Origin: Parablautia sp. Marseille-Q6255
GTDB lineage: Bacteria; Bacillota; Clostridia; Lachnospirales; Lachnospiraceae
Length of the DNA stretch: 64,000 nucleotides
Direction of reading: 5' to 3'
Assembly (NCBI RefSeq): GCF_951230155.1
Contig: NZ_CATNVD010000007.1
Location: 1-64,000 of the forward strand
The translations under genes and the position numbers were made by a program. Below the pieces are notes generated by a model, which saw only the letters and a list, made by a program, of their open reading frames with translations, did no database searches and had not been told where the DNA came from. Shown here piece after piece: positions 6,546-15,662 of the stretch. How positions within the stretch are numbered: the stretch's first letter is position 1; every line of letters begins with the position of its first letter.

Positions 6546-7823
6546 TGTCGCGCATGGCTTCGGGCTCATGTCGTAGCACACCCGGTTGACATTCTTTACT
6601 TCTTTCAGGATACGGTCCGTGATCTTCAGAAGCACTGGCCATTCGATCTGTTCGATCGAAGCTGTCATTGCGTCAATCGTATTGACCGCGCGGATGATGA
6701 CCGGATACTCATAGCAGCGCGCATTATCCTTTACGCCAACTGACTTAAAGTCCGGAACGATTGTAAAATACTGCCATACCTTCTTATCCAGGCCGGCTTT
6801 TGCAAACTCCTCGCGCAGGATTGCGTCAGATTCACGTACTGCCTCAAGCCGATCTCTTGTGATCGCTCCAAGGCAGCGCACTCCGAGTCCCGGTCCCGGG
6901 AACGGCTGACGGTATACCATATCATGTGGAAGTCCAAGCTCTACGCCGCAGGCACGCACCTCATCTTTAAACAGCTGCTTCAGCGGCTCAACAAGATCAA
7001 ACTGCAGATCTTCTGGAAGTCCGCCTACGTTATGATGAGATTTTACCATTTTTGCCGTCTTTGTACCGCTCTCAATAATATCCGGATAAATGGTTCCCTG
7101 TCCAAGGAAATCAATTCCCTCAAGCTTTCTTGCCTCTTCTTCAAACACCCGGATAAATTCACTGCCAATAATCTTTCTCTTCTGCTCCGGATCTGCCACG
7201 TTTTCGAGCTTGCCAAGAAAACGCTCTGTTGCATCCACGTAAACAAGATTTGCATGAAGCTGATCACGGAATACCTGTACCACACTTTCTGACTCATTTT
7301 TACGCATCAGACCATGGTTGACATGGACACAGACAAGCTGGGATCCGATCGCCTTGATCAGCATAGCTGCTACAACGGAAGAATCCACGCCGCCGGACAA
7401 AGCGAGCAGCACCTTTTTATCACCAACCTGCTTACGGATCAGTTCTACCTGGTCTGCAATGAAATTCTTCATGTTCCAGTTTGCTTCTGCCTTACATTCG
7501 TCAAAAACAAATTTTTTGAGCGTCTCCTGATCCGGGAGCTTATCGTACTGTTTTTCACATCTGGATGACGGGTAATCTACTGAAATCATCGGATAACCGA
7601 GATCATACAGCTCCGGTCTTACTTCTACTGCTGCACCGTCTACCATGCGGTTTTCTCCGCCGTTTAAAATGATTCCTTTTACATTATCAAGCGCTTTCAG
7701 TTCCTCTGCTGTAATATCATGCGGATGGATCTCACTGTATACGCCGAGCTCGCGCACTGCACGTGCAGCCACGGTATTTTCGGTACTGCCCAGATCCAAA
7801 ATAACAATCATATCCTGTTTCAT
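6531..7823 (-). CDS. guaA: GMP synthase with truncated, nucleophile-less glutaminase domain
   Basis: GMP synthase converts XMP to GMP, normally with ammonia from its own glutaminase domain. The synthetase half is intact: PP-loop SGGVDSS at about 143-149, GQGTIYPDIIES, RQPFPGPGLGVRCLG and the IEWE terminus. The N-terminal half starts as a class I glutaminase (VYSEIHPHDITAEE) but the nucleophile motif GxCYG is replaced by ISVDYPSS, and the roughly 80 residues that carry the catalytic His and Glu are missing. Length is 430 against about 510-525 for the family. AGGAGAGG precedes the start. It is probably ammonia-dependent or uses a separate glutaminase. A minus-strand TATAAT lies at 7857-7862. 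Confidence 0.9.
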   Translation of the reverse strand: MKQDMIVILDLGSTENTVAARAVRELGVYSEIHPHDITAEELKALDNVKGIILNGGENRMVDGAAVEVRPELYDLGYPMISVDYPSSRCEKQYDKLPDQETLKKFVFDECKAEANWNMKNFIADQVELIRKQVGDKKVLLALSGGVDSSVVAAMLIKAIGSQLVCVHVNHGLMRKNESESVVQVFRDQLHANLVYVDATERFLGKLENVADPEQKRKIIGSEFIRVFEEEARKLEGIDFLGQGTIYPDIIESGTKTAKMVKSHHNVGGLPEDLQFDLVEPLKQLFKDEVRACGVELGLPHDMVYRQPFPGPGLGVRCLGAITRDRLEAVRESDAILREEFAKAGLDKKVWQYFTIVPDFKSVGVKDNARCYEYPVIIRAVNTIDAMTASIEQIEWPVLLKITDRILKEVKNVNRVCYDMSPKPCATIEWE

Positions 7824-7990
7824 GACAAACCTCTCCTTTAACTTTTTTCTTTCTTCATTATAACGCCTGTCTCTCCAAAAATCATCAAATTTTTTTCAAT
7901 TTTCTGGCAATTATAGACAGTTTATTTGTTTCTATTCTCTATTATTTCTGTTTTATTTTTTAATATTATATAAATTTCAGAATTATTTTC

Positions 7991-8019
7991 TTGACATTCA
8001 TTAAAATCAGAGCTATTAT
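7991..8019 (+). promoter_or_regulatory. Promoter for small membrane protein
   Basis: TTGACA (7991-7996), a 17-base spacer and TATTAT (8014-8019) precede the gene at 8066. Confidence 0.65.
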
Positions 8020-8065
8020 GAAAATAACCTAAAATACATATCACAGTTAAAGGAGGTCGGAGATT

Positions 8066-8404
8066 ATGTTAAAACTGTTACTTCATATCTTTATTCTCAC
8101 AGGCGTCCTCCTCATTGTTTTCGTTGCGGCCGGATATTTCCGTTCCCGCACCGATTACCGGACAGGATGGCTTCACAGAATCGGCAGCTTTCTTTTGTAT
8201 GGATACGTCAAAGTCTGCAGCGCCATCGAGTACGGTCTGGAGTATCTGAAAAGAAAAACGGTTTCCGTATTCCGCATGTACCATCCTGCAGATGGTCCCC
8301 TCTCCGGAACTGTCCAAAAGGATATGCGGCTGCATTCCCTTGGCAGCAGCTGTTGCCAGAGTACCAGACAGTTTGAATTAGGTGTCCGGAATAGATATTC
8401 ATAA
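8066..8404 (+). CDS. Small membrane protein of unknown function
   Basis: A 112-residue protein. Residues about 4-24 (LLLHIFILTGVLLIVFVAAG) form one transmembrane segment; the rest is basic and probably cytoplasmic. No family is recognised. It is supported as a real gene by AAAGGAGG 9 bases before the ATG, a near-consensus promoter at 7991-8019 and a strong terminator just after it. It stands alone on the plus strand between guaA and cyuA. The last 30 residues read less like conserved protein, so the reading could be extended or degraded there. Confidence 0.6.
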   Translation: MLKLLLHIFILTGVLLIVFVAAGYFRSRTDYRTGWLHRIGSFLLYGYVKVCSAIEYGLEYLKRKTVSVFRMYHPADGPLSGTVQKDMRLHSLGSSCCQSTRQFELGVRNRYS

Positions 8405-8432
8405 ATTTTTAATCGTGATATCAAAAAGCGAC

Positions 8433-8483
8433 GAGCTCCCTGCATATGGATCATCTGATCATCCATTGCAGGGAGCTCTTTTA
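8433..8483 (+). terminator. Strong terminator between convergent genes
   Basis: A 12-bp perfect stem, GAGCTCCCTGCA (8433-8444) with TGCAGGGAGCTC (8467-8478), is followed by TTTTAT. The loop pairs further. It ends the plus-strand gene and can also serve cyuA on the minus strand, where the other side reads CGCTTTTTGAT. Confidence 0.8.
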
Positions 8484-8506
8484 TCTGCTTTTTCATTCTG
8501 CCGTCA

Positions 8507-9784
8507 TCATTCTTCTGTCATCATTTTTATGATCTCGCGGTTTGTCTCGCGCATTCCTTCTTTTCCAAGGCGGCCTACATTGCTGATCGTCTGCTCAATC
8601 CCCTTTGTCACGATCCCGTCTCCGCTGTAAAACTGCTGTCCTCTTAAATACATATTGTATCCTAATATTCCGGCATCCACGGAGGAAGCAATCTTCGCCG
8701 CACAGGAAGCCTTTGCTCCGTCGCATACAATACCTGAGACAATAGCGAGCGCATTTACAACCGTATGTACTACTTCCTCGTAGCCTCCGCCGCACAGATA
8801 TGCGATCCCGGCTCCTGCCGCTGCGCCTGCACTGACTGCTCCGCAATATGCCGACAGACGTCCGATCCCTGTTTTCTCATGGATCGCAATAAGATTTGAC
8901 AGGGCCAGTGCCCGGAGGGTTGTATCCTCATCTGCCTGCAGTTCTTTTGCATATTCCAGTACCGGCACGGAACAGGTAATACCCTGATTCCCGCTTCCTG
9001 CGTTAATGATCACCGGAAGCTCACAGCCATTCATCCTCGCATCAGATCCCGCCGCTGCCCTTGCCTTCGCACGGTTGCGCACATCACTCCCATACGTATC
9101 AAGGAGCACGCTTCCTATATTTGCCCCATAATCACCGCGCAGTCCCTCATCTGCAATCGCTGTATTATAGTCAATCTGCCGCTGCAGCACTTCCCGTATT
9201 TCCTGTGTGTCTACAGAACGAATAAAATCCCAGATCCCCTCCACATCAAGCAGGGAGCGATCGGTCAGCCCCTCTTCCCGCTCTGCCTGCACAGGCCGCT
9301 CAAAAAGCGTTTTATGATCTTTCTCTATCAGGACGATATTGGTATGATAGTTGGCGATCCGCACGACTGCGTAAGAATCGCCTCTGCTTACTGTTACAAT
9401 AATATCGAAAATAATACCGTGATCAATATGCTCTACCTCTATTTTGGTGTTTTTTAAAAACGCATCAATCTGCTGCGTCTGCTCCGGCGTTACGTGCGCA
9501 ATGACCTCCAGCTCATTTTCTGCTTTTCCTGCGATGATCCCGGCCGCTGCCGCTGCCGGGATCCCCTTTAAATGATTCGTATGCGGCACGATCACACTTT
9601 TTACATTTTTAATAATGCTCCCGCTCACCCCAATATGCACGCAGTCCGGTATCGCTCCAAGCGTCTCCCGGGCCTTCGCTGCAGCATAGGCAAGCGCGAT
9701 CGGCTCGGTGCATCCCATAGCAGGCACCAGCTCTTCCTCCAGTATCCTGATATAGGCCGTATATCTTTTATCCGATCTGTCCAT
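8507..9784 (-). CDS. cyuA: L-cysteine desulfidase / UPF0597 (YhaM) family
   Basis: A full-length (425 residues) member of the iron-sulfur-dependent serine dehydratase alpha-like superfamily, CyuA/YhaM branch. Characterised relatives break down cysteine to pyruvate, ammonia and sulfide. Conserved features are VPAMGCTEPIALAYAAAK near residue 25, NAGSGNQGITCSVPV near 275, and YCGAVSAG plus IVCDGAKASCAAK further on, giving the Cys ligands expected for a [4Fe-4S] cluster. The start has GGAGAACGAG just upstream. It appears monocistronic, with a terminator downstream and glgD's hairpin upstream. Substrate (cysteine versus serine or another amino acid) is inferred from the family. Confidence 0.85.
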   Translation of the reverse strand: MDRSDKRYTAYIRILEEELVPAMGCTEPIALAYAAAKARETLGAIPDCVHIGVSGSIIKNVKSVIVPHTNHLKGIPAAAAAGIIAGKAENELEVIAHVTPEQTQQIDAFLKNTKIEVEHIDHGIIFDIIVTVSRGDSYAVVRIANYHTNIVLIEKDHKTLFERPVQAEREEGLTDRSLLDVEGIWDFIRSVDTQEIREVLQRQIDYNTAIADEGLRGDYGANIGSVLLDTYGSDVRNRAKARAAAGSDARMNGCELPVIINAGSGNQGITCSVPVLEYAKELQADEDTTLRALALSNLIAIHEKTGIGRLSAYCGAVSAGAAAGAGIAYLCGGGYEEVVHTVVNALAIVSGIVCDGAKASCAAKIASSVDAGILGYNMYLRGQQFYSGDGIVTKGIEQTISNVGRLGKEGMRETNREIIKMMTEE

Positions 9785-9860
9785 CTCGTTCTCCTTTGTT
9801 TTTTATTGTGCTGCATGTGCATAAGAAGCAGCTCACTCAAAATTTTTCTTCTGACGCAAA

Positions 9861-9889
9861 GAGACACGGGAATCGGATTCCTGTGCCTC
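9861..9889 (-). terminator. Hairpin after glgD, possible terminator
   Basis: A 13-bp stem with two G-U pairs (complement of 9861-9889) lies about 50 bases after the glgD stop. The U-run is short (CTCTTTGCG), so termination may be weak. Confidence 0.4.
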
Positions 9890-9940
9890 AATACGCATTT
9901 GGATCAGTCTCCTTAATGGAAAGCCCAAACAGCGGTCATC

Positions 9941-11083
9941 TTATACTGTATGATATTTTGCAATATATACCGGGAACGTATCTGTTCCTTTCATTTCTTT
10001 TCCTGCTGTCACTGTTACGTTCTTGTCTGTGATCAGATATTCGATATTGCTGCCAGCCTCTACCACAGTATCCTGCATCAAAATACAGTTCTTTACCTTA
10101 GCGCCCTTCGCTACCTTGACGCCACGGAATAAAATACTGTCCTCAACCTCGCCCTCGATCACACAGCCGTCTGCTATCATGACATTTTTTGCACTGCAGC
10201 CATTAATATATCTCGTCGGATTATCATCACGGATCTTTGTGTAGATTCTTGGGCCTGAGAAAAGCGCATCCAGATTGTAGTCATCCAGCAGCTTCATGTT
10301 CTCATCAAAATAGCTCTTAAGGCCTGTGATGCGCGCTACGTATCCGTCGTATTTATATGCCTGGACATTAAGCTTGTTGAGCTGAGTCAGAAGAACATCG
10401 CGGTTAAAATGTTCCTGGCCGCGCACAAATGCCGTATTGACCATATCGATCAGCAGCTCCCTGTCGATCAGGTAAATACCCATGGAAAAGTTCTGTACTC
10501 CGCGTGTTTTCGGATTCACATAAATTTTTGTGATCCTTCCATCTTCAATATTATATGTATAATACAAAGCCTTGCTGTTATCAGAGGTACGCAGAAAGCT
10601 TTCCGGAAGCTCCTGCTCATTATAGGCAATACTCACATCCGCGCCTGTCTCGATATGATTACGGATCATATCCTTAAAATCAAAATTCAGCGCAATGCTC
10701 GTATCAGCCATGACCACGTACTGCTCCTTTTGTTCACGCAAAAACTCAAGCAGACTTGCCAGCGCGCTGATGCGTCCTGTATAGCGTGTCGACTCCTTCT
10801 CCGAGTATGGCGGGAAAATATTCAATCCTCCGTTCTTGCGCACAAGATCCCATTCACGTCCGGAGCCAAGATGATCCATCAGGGAGTGATAGTTGCTGTT
10901 TACCATTACGGAGATATTATCTATATCACAGTTTGACATACTTGAAAGAATAAAGTCTATCATGCGGTAACGGCTCGCAAAAGGTATAGAAGCCATCAGA
11001 CGCACATTGACCAGCTCCGGGACAAGCGGATCATAATTATTCGGGAAAATTATACCGAGTGCACTCGTCTTCGCATTTACCAT
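9941..11083 (-). CDS. glgD: Glucose-1-phosphate adenylyltransferase subunit GlgD
   Basis: The second subunit of clostridial ADP-glucose pyrophosphorylase, which makes ADP-glucose for glycogen synthesis. The nucleotidyltransferase fold is present, but the N-terminal signature is altered ([21 protein letters not shown] in place of GGxGxRLxxLT), the hallmark of the GlgD-type regulatory partner. A left-handed beta-helix C-terminus follows (hexapeptide-like [20 protein letters not shown]). The start overlaps the end of glgC by 7 bases, so the two are co-translated. A hairpin at 9861-9889 follows. Confidence 0.93.
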   Translation of the reverse strand: MVNAKTSALGIIFPNNYDPLVPELVNVRLMASIPFASRYRMIDFILSSMSNCDIDNISVMVNSNYHSLMDHLGSGREWDLVRKNGGLNIFPPYSEKESTRYTGRISALASLLEFLREQKEQYVVMADTSIALNFDFKDMIRNHIETGADVSIAYNEQELPESFLRTSDNSKALYYTYNIEDGRITKIYVNPKTRGVQNFSMGIYLIDRELLIDMVNTAFVRGQEHFNRDVLLTQLNKLNVQAYKYDGYVARITGLKSYFDENMKLLDDYNLDALFSGPRIYTKIRDDNPTRYINGCSAKNVMIADGCVIEGEVEDSILFRGVKVAKGAKVKNCILMQDTVVEAGSNIEYLITDKNVTVTAGKEMKGTDTFPVYIAKYHTV

Positions 11084-12285
11084 TGTTCGCCACCACCTTC
11101 TACATTTTTCTCTACCATTGCATTCGGTCCGATCGTTGCATTATCGCCGATCACAACACCCGGCCCTACTGTCGCAACACCATTTTCATCACCCTCCGGC
11201 ATCGCACCGACAACGGCATTTTCTCCGATCGTGACCTTCTCCGCGATAATACAGTGCTTTACAACGGCGCCCGCCTTGATCACTGTGCCGCCCATCACCA
11301 CTGCATCCTCGATCACTGCACCTTCCTCCACTGTAACACCGGAGAAAAGGATCGAATGCTTCACCGTTCCCTTGATGCGGCAGCCATCTGTGATCATAGA
11401 ATTTTCAACGATAGCCCCTGCACTGATCTTATGCCCCGGCATTCCGCTGTTTCGGCTGTAGATCTTCCAGTCCTCATCAAAGAGATCAATACCGCTGTGC
11501 TCCGGATCAAGAACCTCCATGTTTGCCTCCCAGAGCGAAGAGATCGTCCCTACATCCTTCCAGTAACCGCTGAAATGGTACGCATACATCTTGCGCCCAT
11601 CGCGCAGCAGATTCGGAATGATATTGTTTCCAAAATCATTTTCTGAATCCGGATCTGCCTCGTCCTCTGTCAGGTACTTCTTCAGGATATCCCAATTAAA
11701 AATATAAATACCCATGGATGCCAGATTCGACTTCGGCGTCTTTGGCTTTTCCTGGAACTCGGTGATCTTATCATTCTCATCAGCAACCATCAGTCCGAAA
11801 CGTGACGCCTCTGACCACGGCACCTCCATAACAGCTACACTGAACTCTGCCCCCTTTTCCTTATGGAACTTGAGGAAGTCACTGTAATCCTGTTTGCAGA
11901 TCTGGTCACCGGAAAGAATAATGACATATTCCGGATCATAGCGCTCAATAAATGCGAGGTTCTGATAGATCGCGTTTGCTGTTCCCTTATACCAGTCAGA
12001 GCCAGAGGCCTGCTGATACGGCGGCAGGACATGAACACCTCCATGGAGACGGTCCAGATCCCACGGCTGTCCGTTTCCGATATATTCATTCAGCACAAAC
12101 GGCTGATACTGTGTGAGGATCCCTACGGTATCGATGCCGGAATTCACGCAGTTGGAAAGCGGAAAATCAATAATACGGTATTTCCCGCCAAATGGAACTG
12201 CAGGTTTTGCAAGCTTCCGGGTCAGAGCATACAGACGTGAGCCCTGTCCGCCGGCAAGAAGCATTGCAATCATCTCTTTAGCCAT
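11077..12285 (-). CDS. glgC: Glucose-1-phosphate adenylyltransferase catalytic subunit
   Basis: ADP-glucose pyrophosphorylase catalytic subunit. The nucleotide-binding signature [20 protein letters not shown] is intact near the N-terminus, then [19 protein letters not shown], and the catalytic-site stretches GTANAIYQN and [11 protein letters not shown]. The beta-helix C-terminus has clear hexapeptide repeats ([26 protein letters not shown]). The ATG at 12285 has GGAGG 8 bases upstream; an earlier ATG at 12306 has none. A minus-strand TATACT lies upstream of the gene. With glgD it forms a two-gene operon for glycogen synthesis; no glycogen synthase is nearby. Confidence 0.95.
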   Translation of the reverse strand: MAKEMIAMLLAGGQGSRLYALTRKLAKPAVPFGGKYRIIDFPLSNCVNSGIDTVGILTQYQPFVLNEYIGNGQPWDLDRLHGGVHVLPPYQQASGSDWYKGTANAIYQNLAFIERYDPEYVIILSGDQICKQDYSDFLKFHKEKGAEFSVAVMEVPWSEASRFGLMVADENDKITEFQEKPKTPKSNLASMGIYIFNWDILKKYLTEDEADPDSENDFGNNIIPNLLRDGRKMYAYHFSGYWKDVGTISSLWEANMEVLDPEHSGIDLFDEDWKIYSRNSGMPGHKISAGAIVENSMITDGCRIKGTVKHSILFSGVTVEEGAVIEDAVVMGGTVIKAGAVVKHCIIAEKVTIGENAVVGAMPEGDENGVATVGPGVVIGDNATIGPNAMVEKNVEGGGEQW

Positions 12286-12377
12286 AAATACTTCCTCCCT
12301 GTACAAAAGTGTTTATAGCTAAAGTATACACTATATTTTTAAAAAGTGGTAGTTTTTTTGTGCATTTTTCGAAAAAT

Positions 12378-13481
12378 TTATGTAAAAAAAACTTCCAACC
12401 CCCGCTTCTGCGCTTCCTCCAGAAGCTCTTCATTTTTTTTGTTCATTGCTGCGAATGTTTTCACACAACAGACAACCTTCTGACACTGTGCAAGCACTTT
12501 TTTGGCTTCCTGCAGCGCATCCTCTCCTATCGGCTCAAATGACTGTTCTGTTATGACACGGCATGCCAGAAATTTCGCCACTGCATAGTCTACATCATTT
12601 TCATGCAGAACACCTGCAGCAAAGGGGATCCCCTGCCTTTGGAGCTTCCGGTATACCGGTATTCCTCTCCCGTTTCCTCCGATGACAAAAATCTGAGGCT
12701 CTCCCTGTGGGCGCGCCATCTCCAGGCAGCCAAAATCAGCGTTATAGCTTCCGCTTGTCATGCCATAGAGCGTATGTATATATTCGTTTGTAAAAATCTC
12801 TTCCGGTGTCCCAAACCGCTCGATCGTATCTCCGTGTACGCAGACTACGATATCTGAAATCTTCTGCGCCAGATCAAGCTCATGCAAAGACATGATCACT
12901 GCCAGATTCTTTTCCAGCACCATATTTTTCAGAATGCCAAGCAGCTCCAGCTTATGACGGATATCCAGAAAAGACGTTGGCTCATCCAAAACGATCACCT
13001 CCGGCTCCTGGCAGATCGCCCTTGCAAGGAGCACCCGCTGGCGCTGTCCGTCACTGATCGCTGTAAAATCTTTATCCTTCAGCTCCAGGGCATGCACCAG
13101 CTCCATTGCGCTGTACACCTTCTGCCGGTCTGTATCGCTTAAGATGCCCAGCCTTCCCGTATAGGGATAGCGTCCTGTCGAAACAATATCCTCACACGTC
13201 ATAAGCTCTGTGTGCATCCGTCCCGTCATTACAACAGCCAGCTTTTTTGCCACCTCTTTTCCTGACATGTGATGCATCAGCTCACGATCCAGGTAAACTG
13301 CTCCCCCGATGAGGGAAAGCTGCTTGGTGATACTTTTTAATATGGTTGACTTGCCTGCTCCATTTGGCCCGATCAGTGTCAGGATCTGGCCGCGCTTTAA
13401 ACGGATCTCAATATCCCGGATCAGCGGTTTTCCGTCATATCCTACCGTCATTTTATCTGTATATACGAAATAATCGTTCAT
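12378..13481 (-). CDS. btuD: Corrinoid/iron-type ABC importer ATPase with C-terminal extension
   Basis: ATPase of a FecCDE/BtuCDF-type importer. Walker A is GPNGAGKST near residue 40, the signature is altered to ISDGQRQR (usually LSGGQ), Walker B is VIVLDEPTSFLD and the H-loop is MSLHELD. Residues about 260-367 form an extra domain (IFVIGGNGRGIPVYRKL and CQKVVCCVKTFAAMNKKN) not found in standard BtuD or FepC; it has Rossmann-like alternation and could sense a ligand. The ATG at 13481 follows GAGGCAGG; a GTG at 13487 is possible. It is the last gene of a cobalamin-riboswitch unit, so a corrinoid substrate is likely. Confidence 0.85.
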   Translation of the reverse strand: MNDYFVYTDKMTVGYDGKPLIRDIEIRLKRGQILTLIGPNGAGKSTILKSITKQLSLIGGAVYLDRELMHHMSGKEVAKKLAVVMTGRMHTELMTCEDIVSTGRYPYTGRLGILSDTDRQKVYSAMELVHALELKDKDFTAISDGQRQRVLLARAICQEPEVIVLDEPTSFLDIRHKLELLGILKNMVLEKNLAVIMSLHELDLAQKISDIVVCVHGDTIERFGTPEEIFTNEYIHTLYGMTSGSYNADFGCLEMARPQGEPQIFVIGGNGRGIPVYRKLQRQGIPFAAGVLHENDVDYAVAKFLACRVITEQSFEPIGEDALQEAKKVLAQCQKVVCCVKTFAAMNKKNEELLEEAQKRGLEVFFT

Positions 13482-13483
13482 GC

Positions 13484-14500
13484 TCACACCTGCCTCTGTC
13501 TGCGGATCATAATATAAATTACAACGGGAGCCCCGAATACTGCCGTCACAGAGCTGATACTGAGCTCAGTCGGCGCAAATACCGTCCTTGCGATCAGGTC
13601 GCAGCCCAGGCAAAACACTGCCCCGCCCAGAAAACAGGCCGGGATCACCAGGATCGGCTTCGATGTCGCAAGGAGGTTTTTTGCCAGATGCGGTACAGCG
13701 ATCCCCACAAATGAAATCGGGCCCGCAAAGGCTGTCACACATGCGGATAAGATACTCGAAAGCAGGATCAGCGCAATACGGAACAGCCGGATATTCACTC
13801 CCATATTCTGCGCATACGCTTCACCCAGCTGATAGGCGCTGATCGGCTTGGACATTAAAAAGGTGAGCACAAGTGTCACAAGGATCACAACAGACATGAT
13901 TTTCACATTTTCCCAGGACATTCCGGAAAAGCTGCCCATAGACCAGTTATGCAGATTTACGATATTGCTGTCATCTGCAAAGGTGATCACAAAATCTGTC
14001 ACTGCAGAACAGATATAGCCTATCATGATCCCGCTGATCACAAGTATTGACATGCTTTTTACCTGCTTTGAGATCAAAAGGACAAACCCCATAGAGATCA
14101 TGGAGCCTGCAAAAGCTGCAAGGATCAGCACGCCGGAGCCTGCTACCATAGATTTTTCCAGAAGGTAGATCATGACGAAAGAAACGATCAGCTTTGCTCC
14201 CGATGAAATGCCAAGTACAAACGGACCTGCGATCGGATTGCCAAAAAAGGTCTGAAGCAAAAAGCCTGACACGGAAAGCGCACCTCCCAGAATAATAACA
14301 GCAAGTATTCTCGGCATACGGATCTCCCAGACAATATTTATCGCAGTCTCCTCACCTGTGCGGCAGAAAATAATATCCAGAATTTCTTTTACAGAAAGCT
14401 CTACACTTCCTGCGTTAATATTCCATACCGTAAATAACATGAGCAAAACTGCAAGCACTGCAAAAGCAACACAGTACCTGCCATTTGACCTTTTTTCCAT
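13484..14500 (-). CDS. btuC: FecCD/BtuC-family ABC permease
   Basis: A 338-residue inner-membrane permease with about 9-10 hydrophobic segments. Family signatures include EIRMPRILAVIILGGALSVSG near residue 60-80, then GNPIAGPFVLGISSGAK, and near the C-terminus AFAGPISFVGIAVPHLAKNL. It follows the binding-protein gene after 10 bases, with AAGGAG before the ATG, and its stop overlaps the start region of the ATPase gene. It would move the ligand across the membrane. Family members carry siderophores, haem or corrinoids; the riboswitch upstream argues for corrinoid. Confidence 0.9.
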   Translation of the reverse strand: MEKRSNGRYCVAFAVLAVLLMLFTVWNINAGSVELSVKEILDIIFCRTGEETAINIVWEIRMPRILAVIILGGALSVSGFLLQTFFGNPIAGPFVLGISSGAKLIVSFVMIYLLEKSMVAGSGVLILAAFAGSMISMGFVLLISKQVKSMSILVISGIMIGYICSAVTDFVITFADDSNIVNLHNWSMGSFSGMSWENVKIMSVVILVTLVLTFLMSKPISAYQLGEAYAQNMGVNIRLFRIALILLSSILSACVTAFAGPISFVGIAVPHLAKNLLATSKPILVIPACFLGGAVFCLGCDLIARTVFAPTELSISSVTAVFGAPVVIYIMIRRQRQV

Positions 14501-14510
14501 AATCGTCTCC

Positions 14511-15662
14511 TTATTTTAACCGGTGCATATAGGTAAGCTCTGTAAGAGAAGCATCCTCACTTGTAAACATCCGATGCATATCCTCGATCATCACACCGAG
14601 CCCCGTCGTCTCCTGAAAAAGATTTTTTCCGGTGCACCAGGCATTTCCTTCCTTTACCGCCTTAAAATCTGCAAGAAGCGGGCTTTTTTCCAGAAGCTGG
14701 TCGATCGTCTCAAGCTCTCCGTCGATTGCGCTGTTGTAGATCAGATAGTCCGCGTCCTTTGCTCTCGCATAAAACTCTTCCATCTGCATATTCATTGTAG
14801 AAAGCGCATTGTCCTCTTCTCCCAGATCATCAAAAATATACCGGCCGCCTGCCAGTTCGATCATTTTAGAAACATAATCTCCACTTTTGCGTACATTTGC
14901 ATAGCCATTTGTGCTGATGTAAAAAAAAGCTGCCGTCTTGCCTGTATTTTTTTCTGAGAGGACACTCTGCAGACGGTCTGACTGTTCCTGAAATACCTTC
15001 TGTGCCTGTTCCTCTTTTCCAAGCAGGACTCCGTAAAGCTTCATCCATTCGGTACGTCCAAGGGGATGACTTTCATAGCTGGAACGCTCCACCAGAACTG
15101 GTATCCCAAACTGTTCCAGCCTCTCTTTTACCTCGGGATTGTGATAGATCATCGTGGACTCCACTGCCAGATCACACTTTTCTGAGACGATCCGTTCATA
15201 GTCAGGTGCATTATATTTTCCCGCGTATGCGATCGTCCCCTGCTCCATCGCTTTCTTTGCCTCTTCAATATACCAGCCATCCGCATCCGTACCTGACAGT
15301 GTGATACACTCCAGCCCGCCGATCGAGCAAAACAGATCCATAGCAGAGGTAGCCACCAGATAAATATGATCCAGAGGCTGCTGCAGCAGGACGATATCTT
15401 CATCCAGCTCCTTTGGTACTGCTCCATTTTCCGGAACAAGCAAAAAACGTCCTCCATCTGCAATGGATATCAGCGCATATCCGTCATTATAATAATCTAC
15501 TGCAAACTGATCTGCATACAAAAGCTCCAGACTGCCCGTCACTTCCATGTCCTTCCACAAAAGCTCTTTTGCTCCTGCCGTTGTCTCCTGCCTGATACAC
15601 AGGCAGAAGAAGATCAGAAATATCAGAACAGGCTTTTGAAGCACTCCTTTTTTTGTTTTCAT
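14511..15662 (-). CDS. ABC importer substrate-binding protein (BtuF/FepB-like)
   Basis: The N-terminus has a hydrophobic export segment (VLIFLIFFCLCI) but no clean lipobox, so anchoring is uncertain. The mature part has the two-lobe Helical-backbone binding-protein layout: VLLQQPLDHIYLVATSAMDL, GTIAYAGKYNAPDYERI, IPVLVERSSYESHPLGRTEW, and a distal lobe with ARAKDADYLIYNSAID. It overlaps the upstream surface-protein gene by 4 bases (ATGA). It delivers the ligand to the permease/ATPase pair downstream. A corrinoid ligand is inferred from the riboswitch; haem or another tetrapyrrole is the alternative. Confidence 0.82.
   Translation of the reverse strand: MKTKKGVLQKPVLIFLIFFCLCIRQETTAGAKELLWKDMEVTGSLELLYADQFAVDYYNDGYALISIADGGRFLLVPENGAVPKELDEDIVLLQQPLDHIYLVATSAMDLFCSIGGLECITLSGTDADGWYIEEAKKAMEQGTIAYAGKYNAPDYERIVSEKCDLAVESTMIYHNPEVKERLEQFGIPVLVERSSYESHPLGRTEWMKLYGVLLGKEEQAQKVFQEQSDRLQSVLSEKNTGKTAAFFYISTNGYANVRKSGDYVSKMIELAGGRYIFDDLGEEDNALSTMNMQMEEFYARAKDADYLIYNSAIDGELETIDQLLEKSPLLADFKAVKEGNAWCTGKNLFQETTGLGVMIEDMHRMFTSEDASLTELTYMHRLK

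Noticed and set aside
7824-8065. Purine riboswitch before guaA
   Set aside because: The leader is very AT-rich and short, and no conserved purine-riboswitch core or paired P1 was found.
10409-10936. Plus-strand frame of 175 codons within glgD
   Set aside because: Antisense to a well-conserved gene with no start signal or recognisable product.
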